Shown one piece after another: positions 1-12,700 of a DNA stretch of 64,000 bases (the first letter of the stretch is position 1; every line of letters starts with the position of its first letter). Position numbers and translations under genes: made by a program. The notes beneath the pieces are model-generated. The model saw only the letters and a list, made by a program, of their open reading frames with translations. It did not search any database and was not told the DNA's origin. The stretch covers positions 23,155,753-23,219,752 of the forward strand of contig NC_091172.1 in the NCBI RefSeq assembly GCF_040958095.1. Direction: 5' to 3'. This DNA is from Procambarus clarkii (Eukaryota; Arthropoda; Malacostraca; Decapoda; Cambaridae).

Positions 1-3000
1 TGTTTTTGAATAGCCTTTTATTGTATAACAAAGTAAAATAATTGCCCATTAAACAGTTTGCACACAACACATTTCCCAGCACCTTATTAAAAAATTACTA
101 AAATATGCACAATTTCTTTAAAAGAAACCTCTTATCTTTGTGCAAAATAGATAGCAGCTGTGTAAGCACAAATTGAGAATCACCAGCTAAATCATTACAT
201 TCATACAGTACTCTCATTTCTGTTTATAAAGCACAAACTGGGTACCTTTAATAAAAAAAAAATTTTTTAAACTTATTACAATGCCAAAATATACAAGCAC
301 AAATATAAGTTTTGAAGGACTTTTTACAATATAATTGTCAAAAGTTATTATAATTATCAGCGTTACCTGGAATGATGGACCTTGGCCATTTTAAAAAATG
401 CCTAATCTATTAAATTGTATTAAGCACAACAAAAATCACAAGAAATGCTGCAGAAATATCACAGACATACGATAATTCCTGGAAGCTTACAATTCTTGTC
501 ATGAAACAAAGAAAATGCTTAGTTTCCCTTCTGCTTTAAGACAAAGAATTAATATGTCTTGAGCCAAGTCTTCACTATTTCTTTCCCTCAAGCTTTGTGG
601 AAAGGAACCTCAAGTAACAGCCAAATCTACAATGGCAGGCTGATCAACTACAGTACTAATAAAGAACAATTTACAATACTCCAGATTTGTAGTAATGGTA
701 TAAGCGATTTAATATTACCCTCAATATATTTGTTTTAAAATCTTAACAATTAAATAAAACTAAAAAATTTTGTGTTCTGAAGCTTGCCAACTATAAATCA
801 GTAATGTGACTTGACTACCTACAATGTGGTTCACTACAGTAATAAATCTATTATAGTAAAACCTACATTATCCAGATTCTAGGATTACCTGAACAAATTT
901 CCATTCTCCATCATAAATTAGCCCAGTTAAATTGGGGCCAATACCCATTATGAGACCTCTCTGGGGCAGATTGGCTGATGTGGACATTTATGCTATAAGC
1001 AATAAACAAAACAAAAATTTTGTTAGTTTCCTACATATTTAATTAGTGTATTCCAAATAAAACATGTATTTTTTGCACGTCAAAGTAAACATTACCAAAT
1101 TAACAACTGCCCTAAAAAATTTAATCTCGCAATCAATTACTTGGATCTCCAAATATCCGGTGGTACCAATTGGTCCAGATAAATGGTGGTATTGTATTGA
1201 TATGCCACAACAGTATTTATTCTCGTTTCTATCAATTTACATTCTCCCATCACTACTTTTCTGTATAATGCTTAAAGTATTTGTTTGCATTTTTACTACA
1301 GGTTTTCAGTCTTTATACTATATAATCATTAATTCAAACAAAAGAAGATATTCAACCATCTTTTGAACTTTGATTTTAGATAATTTTATCTATAAAGAAG
1401 TACGGTTATCTCATGATGTGCAGTACTCAAATTTGACATTCGAAGCATGTTTTGCCTACAATAAAAGCAGTGATGCACAAGATTACCTCAATGAATTTTG
1501 ATTAGTGCATTGAAATTTAAGACTCAATATCCAACAAAGCCTGAATTCACACATTTCCTAATATTTAATTTTCACTCCGAGTAAAATATGCTATGTGATA
1601 ATACTCAGGATTTTGTCATGGTAAAAATAAACCATGATTTAAGTGAACTAGTCAGAAAGAAGAAGTGCCATATAAAACACAAACTGGTAGTCATGTTTGT
1701 AGGGCATTAGAGTCCAAACACTGGTGTATCAATAAATGAGAGTAAATTTATAAAAATAATCTAACCTATGGAATGATAGAATATCAATCAGGGTATTTGT
1801 GTATGTGTGTCTGACTTAAGCTTGAATAGCTAATTGACTTGCCATCAATCACAAGGACAGTATGTCAATTTCAGAAAAAATGAAAAATGCTGTAACCCGA
1901 GTACTGCAGTTGTTTGGTACAACAATAGTAAATTTGCACAACATTTGTCCACCTTTTCAGGTATTTTAAGGAAAACGCTTTGAAGGCCTTGTTAACATGA
2001 ATACTGTATTTGCTAAGGGAATTTGTTGAAACAATCATTAATTCTAACTAATTTTGTGCCTTAGAACAAGTGTGGCAAATACTTTACAGGTACTGTAACA
2101 GTAAAAAAAAAAAAAAAAAAAAAAGTATTTGGAAGCTCTGCAATTATAGAGTGCTCCTTCAAAGTTGTTATAACTTGAAAACAGTTAAAATGTTAGAGAA
2201 TTCTACACAAACTGGAACCCTCAGGAAACAGGAGTTCTCAGAGCCAATCAGCAAAAGATATTTAAAAATAACGTTAACAAGAAATCTACATACAGTATTA
2301 TACTTCAGGAGATAATTATGGGCAGGTTTCATAAAATGAATCCTAGCAAGCATTTGTAGACTAAGAGTAAACAGCCAATAGTCTTTCAGAGACCCTGCAA
2401 ATCAAAAGTACAGCATTAGATAGATTGGCATCGTGAGAAAATGACAGACAAATGACAAAAGTTATTGATTACTAAAAATATGTTGGTTGCTAATTGCATT
2501 TATCCACTTTAGCCAGTGCAGTGAAGAGCAAATAATAAGTAAAATCGTCAGATCTGCTGAATCACCTGAATGTTATTTTCCTTTAAAGCACATTTTATCT
2601 ATGCTTTGTGTACTTAAGCATTTCTTGAATCTTATTTACTTGATTTTTTAAGCAATTTACTAGCTATTTAAATGCTCTTAATTTAAATAACACATCATAA
2701 ATAATAGCACATAATTTAATCATGCATGGCAGTCCATTAAATTGAAAATGCCATATTAACCTCTCATTAACCACTGCACTGCGCACCTAGTTTCAGCAAA
2801 AACTTCATAGTGCATTTGTCAAGGCCATTTTTTTTTTAAATGTTCAGATAAAATTATTGTCAAAATGTTTACATATATTAAAATATAGCCTAATAAAAAA
2901 AAAAGCACAACTATCAAGAGCGCCTTAGGGTATTCTGCAGTATAGTGGTTAATGCAAATATACATTGCAATATATTAATCACCAGAAAATCTAAAATATT

Positions 3001-3103
3001 AAAAGGGATTCACTGCATATTAACATAAAACTAATACATGATTCAGTTATATATATACACACACATTTAGTCAAAATATATTTTTCCTATATTTCTTTAC
3101 AAT
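1..3103 (-). other. ERGIC1: ERGIC1 3'UTR (AT-rich)
   Basis: This stretch lies directly downstream of the ERGIC1 stop codon on the minus strand. It has no convincing coding frame and is strongly AT-rich with A- and T-runs (for example about 2103-2125). Only short chance open frames occur. I infer a long 3'UTR because a polyadenylation signal sits at its far end. A shorter isoform using one of several internal TTTATT (AATAAA on minus) motifs is equally possible. Confidence 0.6.
17..22 (-). promoter_or_regulatory. Candidate poly(A) signal AATAAA of ERGIC1
   Basis: Plus-strand TTTATT reads AATAAA on minus. It lies about 16 nt before the window edge, the usual signal-to-cleavage distance, so the transcript may end close to base 1. 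AATAAA is frequent in AT-rich sequence, so this is only a candidate. Confidence 0.45.
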
Positions 3104-3211
3104 TCAACTTAATTTGCCTTCTTCAAATTTCTTGAAGACCTTTGATGCAGTGAAGATGAAGGAATCGATGATGCCAGCAACAGTGAAGGTGCCGCCCACA
3201 ATAGCACACAC
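3104..3211 (-). CDS. ERGIC1: ERGIC1 last coding exon (exon 8)
   Basis: The acceptor ttatggcag|gtg at 3212 opens the frame VCAIVGGTFTVAGIIDSFIF...KKFEEGKLS, then TGA at 3106-3104. This is the second transmembrane segment and cytosolic tail of ERGIC1. It occurs only in the left copy, because the right copy begins upstream of it in gene order. Confidence 0.93.
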   Translation of the reverse strand: MCAIVGGTFTVAGIIDSFIFTASKVFKKFEEGKLS

Positions 3212-6200
3212 CTGCCATAAGGACACAGTACAAGGTTTAAATAAGAATATGAAAATTATATAATTAAATATTATTGTTTTTAAAACCAAAGCTTAAAAAA
3301 AAAAAAAAAAAACTATTACAATGTTTTAAGTGGACAGCTGCTTCACTGAACAAAATGTCACAGCAAAATCATAGGTTTTGATGATAATACCTATGCTCAT
3401 CGGTACCTGCAGCCCTTCCCACACCTCTTAATTTAGCCAATCTAAACTAAATTGCATTATGCTGTCCATTGTCAGAGTGATTAGTTTTACAAAATATGAA
3501 TAAAGACCAGCCTGTAGTATTTTCATATGAATTATGCCTCTGTCAGTTCTGGCACACACTGAAGTTGATTCCATGTTAAGCAAGCAGAGGTAATATAAGC
3601 TGCTTATTATAAAAAAGTGTCAAATATTTAGTTGCATATTCTACCTTTACTCTTGCAAAGCAAGTCCAGTTAAACTGCATAATTATATTTAATCATTACT
3701 AAAATTTAGAGTTTGCACTAGAAACTTATTACCAATGATAGTAACTTTAATTACTGTATGATACAGTATTCATTAAAAATGCAATATTGTATGTCTATCA
3801 AACAATATCAGAAGAGGCTTTATTAACAACCAAGCATCACTGGGCAAATAACGAAGCGCGCACACTTACAGTGGTAACAAAGGAATATATGGGTGGTCTT
3901 TTCTTATGATATTTGACTGTAATAGGCGTCAAATCATATCTGAACCACACTGCTGGCACCACCCGCCCTCCATGGCTGAATGACACGTAACTCTACAATA
4001 TAAACAAATTAACCATCATTAATACAGAATAAAATATACAAGGCATATTGTGCACTAAATTTGAGGAGGGTGATCTATTGCACCAGTTGTCTGTGTGAAT
4101 ACTCTACACTACACACACACCTAGCTAGTAGCACGATACCTTAATACTAATTAACTTATCTGAAAAATACCCCAGCATGGGGTAAGGGAAGAGAGGAGGA
4201 GACAGAGCCACACAGGAAAGATGTTGACCCGAGCACAGTAGTCCAGAGAAGAGCGAAAGAGTCTCCAGTCCCTGAGCTCCCCAAGTTGTCGTTGTTGCCG
4301 GGAAGAAAACCTAGCTGATCGTGCAGCTCCAAACAATACAGGTCTTCACCAGCCTTTGTTACTAGTTACTTTAATCATTTCTAAACATAGCTGATAACTA
4401 GTTCAATATTTAATAATCAACAAGACCAGAGTCTTAATGCTCTGCGAGAAACAAGATTCGTCTTACGTCTGGCAAGGAAGATAGGAACAAACACTCATCA
4501 GCAGTCCTATCAATTAATGTAAAGTAATTATTTAGAGCTCAATTTGACCTCTGGTTTCCAACTAAGGAACCCAGGGTTGCAACAGTTTTTCTTATTAAAA
4601 ATGGTACCAGAAGTTCTCTCTCAGACTGTTCCCCATTACTGGGTTACATCAGTCACAGGAGTTCTGTTTGGCCTACCAGGTAAAAGAACTAGAACCCAGC
4701 CCTCCTTCACAGACACAGGTAGTGAGTGATATTCTGCTATTGCCCCAGGAAAGCATCCAGAATGTCAGCAACACTTTTCAGACAACTGCTGGGTTCACAG
4801 AAAATGAAGTATTGAAACTGCCAGACAACTCTGCAAATGATTAACATCAAACAATTGATTCATTGAAAACTGGCTCAAACTGGTTATTACTGTACTGATA
4901 GACACCACCAGGTGACACGGCCACAGCTGGCTCCCTTGGATAAGTTATTGAGCCGATGAACCAATGAATCAACAAACCTGGAAGGAAGCCACCGGGGCTC
5001 CAAAAGAAATAGGTACAGTAATTCATTAAATTCAGAGCTGGGTTTCAGGGAGAGTCCCTTGATGGCTCCCTGAAGTAAAATAACCATGAAGAAAGAAAAC
5101 AAAACTTATAGAGGAGGATGAGAGGCAGTACAGTAGGTACCAAGACGAAGAGACCTCTGGCCTGGAAAACCTGACCCAGAGCAACACAAAAGCAACTTGA
5201 ACCAGGGATGTTAACCAAATACCAGGCTGCCAAATTTCCCCAAGTTCAAATATCAACCCAGAACGTGTTGGAGAAGTTCCCTTGGAACAAGGGGACCAAG
5301 GAAATAGGAACAATAGAACCAAGGAAATAACCAACAATGCATCAACCAAGCCAGAACCAGTGTGGCCCACAGTTAGCAGCTGAGTGCTGCCATCATATAA
5401 CAAATGATCCCTCCCCACCAGATGGACAAGCTATGCATAAATTACTAAAGGATCCCTCCAAAAGTGAGTTGACTCATTCTTCACCAGAAAAGAAGGCTGC
5501 AGATTAACAAAAATGCCAACCAAGAGAAGAAAAAAAAAAAAAGTGAGAGCCAACAAAAATACTGCCTTGAGAAAGACACCTCTGGTCAAAGGGGAAACAG
5601 TGAATCTCGGACAGGAGTGAAATACCAAAACCAAGTCAAGAGACTTGGACAGCTCATGAAAAGCATGAACAGGCCAGAGGTGAAAACTCACAAGACAACT
5701 TGCGTAACGGTACTGACGATGAATCAACACTGAACAAGCAACAGTAGCTACCTTGAGGTTACCTTGAGGTGCTTCCGGGGCTTAGCGTCCCCGCGGCCCG
5801 GTCGTCGACCAGGCCTCCTGGTTGCCGGACTGATCAACCAGGCTGTTGGACGCGGCTGCTCGCAGCCTGACGTACGAGTCACAGCCTGGTTGATCAGGTA
5901 TCCTTTGGAGGTGCTTATCCAGTTCTCTCTTGAACACTGTGAGGGGTCGGCCAGTTATGCCCCTTATGTGTAGTGGAAGCGTGTTGAACAGTCTCGGACC
6001 TCTGATGTTGATAGAGTTCTCTCTCAGAGTACTAGTTGCACCTCTGTTTTTCAACGGGGGTATTCTGCACATCCTGCCATGTCTTCTGGTCTCATGTGAT
6101 GTTATTTCTGTGTGCAGGTTTGGGACCAGCCCCTCTAATATTTTCCACGTGTAAATTATTATGTACCTCTCCTGCCTGCGCTCAAGGGAGTACAGTTTTA

Positions 6201-9200
6201 GGCTCTTTAGTCGGTCCCAATAGTTTAGATGTTTTATAGCCCTGCCAAATGCTGAATAAAAAGAGGTGACACTATGCTGGTCAAAAAACAACTACAGCAG
6301 AGTCCAAGTTCAAGTGCAGTGAAAAGCTCTACACCCTAGGTGTTCATGTAAGGAAAGAATCCCTTTTGGAAGAATGTGTTAGTACTCACCTAGTTGTGGT
6401 TGCAGAGGTTGAGCTTTGGCTCTTTGGTCCCACCTCTCAACTGTCAATCAACTGATGTACAGATTCCCAAGCCTACTGAGCTCTGTCATATCTACATTTG
6501 AAACTGTATGGAATCAGCCTCCACCACATCACTTCCTAGTGCATTCCATTTGTTAACTACTCTGACACTGAAAAATTTCTTTCTAATGTCTCTGTGGATC
6601 ATTTGGGTACTCAGCTTCCACCTATGTCCCCTTGTGCGTTTACCACCGGTGTTAAATAATCCATCCTTGTCTACCCTGTCAATTCCCCTGAGAATTTTGT
6701 ATGTGGTGATCATGTCTCCCCTAGCTCTTCTGTCTTCCAGCGACGTGAGGTGCAGTTCATGTAGTCTGTCCTCATAACTCATGCCTCTTAGTTCTGGGAC
6801 TAGCCACTAGGCTAGTCCCAGAACTAGTCCAGAACACTAGCCAATCGGCTAGTGGCAGATTGTTTACTCATTAACTGTGTAAGGAAAAGACATTTGGTAT
6901 TCCCACCAGTGCATTGTCACTGTGTGCAACCCTTCCTCCGAATAGACAGTACGTTTTAATACTAAATGTAATAAGTACATTCCTGACTGTCTGCATAGTA
7001 CATAAATACACTTAATTGTGCTGTTACATTTACCTTCCCTATATTCTCCTAATTTTCTGTTAATTCACTCAAAATTTTTAGGTTGAAGTTTTCGTGTTCA
7101 ATTCTATATACACGAGTTTTAAATATAAAGAATACCTTTTTCAGTTTTATTAAACAATAGAGATTTTATACAAAATTTGAAAATATCCTGAGTTACTTTA
7201 TAATTTATTGAAAGACTTTAGTTTTGTTTTATTAGTTTTATAAAATTGTAATATCAATATAACTATAGGTTAAGTACTAATTGTAATTAAGAAGCAATAA
7301 ATGCTATTTACATGCTTGTCCTCCTACACTCCCAAGGTTAGGTTAGGTCATGGTTTTCTATACAGCTTTTCAGGTAAACTAATATTCACAATATTCTGGT
7401 GTGATGCTGGCGATTAAGTGTATTTATGTACTATGCCGATAGTCAGGATTGTACTTATTACATTTACTATTAAAACGTACTGTCTATTCGGAGGATGGGC
7501 TGCAGTGTGAGGATGCCCTCCCTCCAAAGAATATAAACCGATTCAATACAGGAAAATAAATAGTCTCAAGTATATTCAGTGATTGAAACTGTGTACAGTG
7601 TTAAATGTAGGAAACTGGCTTGGAACTCAATAAGACAGAAATAAATAAATTAGGTATACAGTTGTGAAAAGAAATATTATTGGAATGCAGATGGGTGGAC
7701 AGAGAAGCGCGCCGGTGATTTGTTCACTTGGTGGGTGACAAGCAACTTGGGAGGACGACCAACGTTCTGTGGAACACACTGGTCTTCAATATTTATGATA
7801 AGTGCAAGGGCATTGTAGCAATAGTGGTGCTCTTTATTTATAATTAGGTGTAGGATACATACATATATTTAAGTTGCGCACATATCCCCAGTGGTTGGCT
7901 GGTTTTAAGTGTTTTGATTCCTGTTGTAATAAACACGTTAGGAGTGAATATTAGCTAGTGAATCAAGCACTACAACACTTAACATGTACTTTCAACCATC
8001 ATTTGTTAAGTGTTGCTGCCTAACTTATGATTCCCTACATACTGCAAAAAGGTCCCCTAGGGGGCCATGGCCTCCAGTTTGAGAACCAGTGCTCTAAACC
8101 AATGAAGAGTCTACAGGTTACAAAGTCACATCAAGTTCTCATTAACTTCAGCTAAAATACTGCCACCTAAGGATTTCTAAGCTTATAATCAATTAACAAC
8201 AATATGGTATGACATATGTTAAATTTGTAGTAGTTTGCTTACAATTTTCTCTAGATATTCAAATGTGGTAAAGACATTAAACAGGTTCTTACTACTACAT
8301 TACTAAAAATATTTGTGTTACTCACCCTGTAGGCATAGGTATACTGGTATGCTATAAGCTGATTTCCACTGGATTCTTCATAAATGGTTGGCACAACTTT
8401 CATTACGTAGTCATGAGATTCCAAGGCTGAAAAAATAGAGGGTAAAAAATTAGACAAATGTTGACATCAAACACAACAGCACCAACAACTGTGAACTCTG
8501 TCAAAACTCCAACAAAACAAAGATTTTCATGATGCCTGAAGTCTTTAGTTTTGCTTAAACCAGTTATAAAGGATGTAACAAAAATCCATTTTCAAAGAAA
8601 TCTGCAAAATGTTACATACAGATGTAACCAATCTTAGAATATGGATCGATGTGTGCATGAATGTAGAAGGAACACATTTTGAATATTTTATGTAAAATAT
8701 CTTTACTTTTCGTTATGAGAATGGATTTGTAATAAAATGAGACACTGGTCCATCCATCATTGGTGGATGGGTAAATAAGACTGCTAGACACCAGCAGAAC
8801 CAGTTCCATCACAATCCAGTCTGGGATAACATCTGCTAACACCAGCCTCAAAGATGGACTGCCTCCAGCCTGACTAGATGGCCCATAGTGTCATGATGCC
8901 AGGTCAATGACAAACTCCACCTTCAACTAGCACCTGACCCTGTAGTCTGCCCATATGCATTCTGCTTCCAGCTTGGCCAGACAGCCCAATATCTGTACCA
9001 CAGATGCAGATGAAGCTGCAACGATGGTATAACATCACGAGTAAATAAACATCAATAGTCCAGCAGTTACCCATGGCAGTACCCTTAACTTCATAAAACC
9101 AGGTGTACAAACACCTACAGTGATAGCAGACCATGCAACTCATTACATCAACACGTTATAACTTTCTATGTGAGGAGTACAACATTTTAGCAGTCAGGCC

Positions 9201-9733
9201 CTTGCCACATGCTAAACCTTAAACATATTGGGCTTTTAAAGGCTCTAAATGTTGCAGTGAATAGATGGAGGAGAGAGAAAACCAGCACCAAATGTAATGA
9301 AATACCAATTCCAGAGGAGCCCCAGTGCCTCCCTGAAGCTATCTTCCTGAGATTTCTTCAGACTAAAAGGCCACATCAATTGTCAATACAGTGCTTCCTC
9401 ACTCTAACGAAACCTACTCTATCGATTCCCGGATGATCCGAACAAATTGAATTCGGTACGAAATGTTCAGTGGCACATACAAATGTTCGATTAAGTGAGG
9501 ATTGTTCGTCCAAGCGATCACCGAGACAGAGCCGTCATAGTTGATGACAGCCACTGTCATCAACTATGATTCACCAAAGTGTAAACAGTTGTACAGAATT
9601 ATATTTTGCTTACCCATTGTTCCCAGTGAGAAATGGTTGAAGGATGATAAACTGGTGTTACGGGAGGCAGGTGGTGTCAGATGTCAGGGGAGGCAGGTGG
9701 TGTCAGGGCATGAGAGAAAATAACGAAGCCTGG

Positions 9734-9768
<35 letters not shown>

Positions 9769-12700
9769 AAATTGGTGGGGCGGGACAGATGGAACAAATT
9801 CCGCACTGGAACGAATCGCCTTTGCCCCATGTACTGTAACCACTCGATTATCCGGGATACGAACATCCGGAAAACGCCCTTAAACGGCCAAAATCGTGAC
9901 AAGATAAAGTTCTCAATATCTGGCCAAAATGGACATGGGAGCCGGATAAAAGCTGGTTTAGCTGGATAAAAAATCAGAGCCAGTTAACTTGCTGCCGATG
10001 TTACACTATCCAGACAGTCAGCCGGATAATCATTGAATTGTCCGGATATGAAAGCCATGGGGCGAGCCGTACTGTATTAATCCCGTCTGGCTGTGGCTGG
10101 CTGGCTCGAGACACATGGTGGAGGAGGGGGTGGGGTGGTGGGGTGGGTGGGTGGTGTCGGGAGGGTGGGAGGGGAGCATCAGGAGGGACCACCTGGGTAC
10201 AAGAATTATCATTAATTTTAGAACAATTCATCATAGCCAAAAACAAATGAAATACTAGTAATTATGTAATAACAAATATATAAATTTCCTAAAAACAATG
10301 TGCACAGGCTGAAGTTTCCTTAAAAAATAGTGTTTTTTCCTCCTACATAGGTCGCCAGGAGATAAACTATAGCTGCCCTATGTGGAACCGTCCAACACTG
10401 GTCAATCCATGTGCTCCCATCCCTCGTGTTATACCACAGTGCCGCGCCATTAGTGAAATATTTTTTTAAATAACTTTTTTATTTTCATAGTAAATATGAA
10501 CATTTTTGGCCAAGACTGTCTGGTAGCAGCACGAATTGTTCTGGAGGTGTTAAGAGGAAGAAGGTTGTCCTAACAATTAAAGACAAGTTACTGTTATACC
10601 TCAACCAGTGAGGCTTCACAGGCAAGCCAAGCACCTTCAAGTGAGGCGTCACAGGCAAGCCAAATGCCTTCAACCAGTGAGGCTTCAGCAGCTGGCAGTC
10701 AAAATTAACTTTGCTTAATGAACTGTACAGTAATTTTAAGTGTTAATTTTAGTGTTGTGTTAGTATAGGTTACGTAAATTGTTAAGAATTCTTAACTTCA
10801 AGATGTGTGGCATCAATCAAGAAGATGAACACCAAGGTAAGTTGAGGTTTCTAGTTGAATATTTAATAATTATATGTGGCAAGGCAATTCAAATTATGTT
10901 GTTTGTAGTATAAAAATAGTTGGAAATGGTCACTTTTGGACTCGGAGGTGAAAAAGTACCATTATCCGGAACACGTGAATATCCGGCTGGGGGTCCTTCC
11001 CAAGTAGTCCAGATAATCGAGTGGAGACAGTAGTTTGTTCAAGTGAGGACACACTGTAATTCTGTTTTGGCCTACCAGGGACCAGAGCCAGAACTTGGGG
11101 CCCCCCCTCATAAGAGGTGCAGGGAACAGGTAAAAATTTGCCACCTCACTAAAATACAGCCTCCAGAAAGTCAGCACTAGCTTTTATACAAAATCTGGAG
11201 GGTTCACAGAAAATGAAGCCTTGAAAATCTCCAAACAACTACTGTAAACGAGTCACATAGAGCAAGGAATTTACTCATATGAGCTCAACTTGTTAGAGGT
11301 CATCTATTAGGTGGCCCAGCCCAGGCTCCCAGCCAGCTCCTCAAGGCCATTCTGGACCTGATGAACAAACCCATGACAAACCTGGAGGACAGGAGCCACC
11401 AGGGCTCCTCCAAAAATTGGCATGTCAAATACGTCAACATCTGAGGTTACCTTATCATAGTAATCTCCACTTCATTCAAACCAACACCACCAACATCCAT
11501 CACCACCTCTTCCATGTATTTAACTATGCTCCACCAACAATGATAATCAAGATAGCAAGTGGATCAGGACTTCTTGTATTGGTGAGTACAATCAAAATAC
11601 AGTACAGGTGCTGTCGAATTTATGCTTGAACTTGTCTATTTTTCCCCCAGATTTAACCATTAAACTGCTCAGCATAAGGGGCATAATTTGAAAAATATTC
11701 AAATTACCTGTATGTAAAAATAATTTAAAAATGTTAAACAAATCTTGAACTTATTGGCTTCAGCATTTTGAAACTTTCATCAAAATATTTTCAGAAATTG
11801 ATTTTAGATGAATATTTAGAAAAAAAACTTTTTGTTGATAAGGAGAACGGCTCCTATTAACTGGAACTGATGGATAGTGCAATAATAATGAGATGCAAGC
11901 ACCTGTCCGAGGCACAAAAGAATAGTATTAGTAGTAAGAAGTGTCCACAAAGCGGATATGCAGCTGGTGCCTTTATAGCATTGGTGAGTAATACATAACA
12001 AAAATAATAACGAGTATGTTATTATGCTCTATTTTGTTACATATCATAAATACATTGCCCAATGTTATCATCAGTTACTTTCAATAATGTCCCCCAAAAA
12101 AGTTTTTTTAGGGGATTTTTTTTTTTCCTCCTTTATTTATTATTTGAATTTGTTGTAATCTTTACATCCTGGAGATTGCATACTTGTCCCTAACTATGTC
12201 AAGACAGATATAAATTGGTCAACAAATAAATCAGTAACAACTCTCAAAACTTGGTACTTTGAATTTTTTTTGCCAGATTTTTTCAGATTTCAAACTATTT
12301 TCTGTTTCTTTAGGTTGTTTTGATGATTAAGGACCAGATTAGGGTCTTTTTACTTATATAAAGTATACCCTAAATCATTATAATTATTATAATTATTCCT
12401 ATTTTTTTTTTTGGGGGGGGGTATTTTTCTTTACTTCATTTCAACACATTGACCTACAACTTTTACATATTCAAGTACGAATGTCAAACAATGTTTATTA
12501 AAACATACAAGTAAATTTATGAATTAGAACGGCCTTATTCATTGTCGATAACTTCAACTTCAATTACATCTATAACTTTAATTTCAACTTGCTTCAGTAT
12601 CCAAAAATCTAGTTTCTGACCGATTCTCACCCTTTTTACATATAGTGTGCACAGCTGTCTGTTCTGAAATCCTATAGAATCACTGAAGCTGGACCAGGGT

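Larger units (their letters stand above)
9389..11056. mobile_element. Outer pogo/Tc1-like element (non-coding), TA-flanked
   Basis: The left end TA|CAGTGCTTCCTCACTCTAAC (from 9389) and right end GTTCAAGTGAGGACACACTG|TA (to 11056) are inverted repeats flanked by TA, the target duplication of Tc1/mariner/pogo elements. After removing the inner element, only 9389-9833 and 11031-11056 belong to it. It contains a poly-T run at 9736-9764 and no transposase frame. Confidence 0.75.

Noticed and set aside
8060-8080. Complete hAT transposon
   Set aside because: Only one hAT-like end (CAGTTTGAGAACCAGTG on plus) is visible; no opposite end or 8-bp duplication was found.
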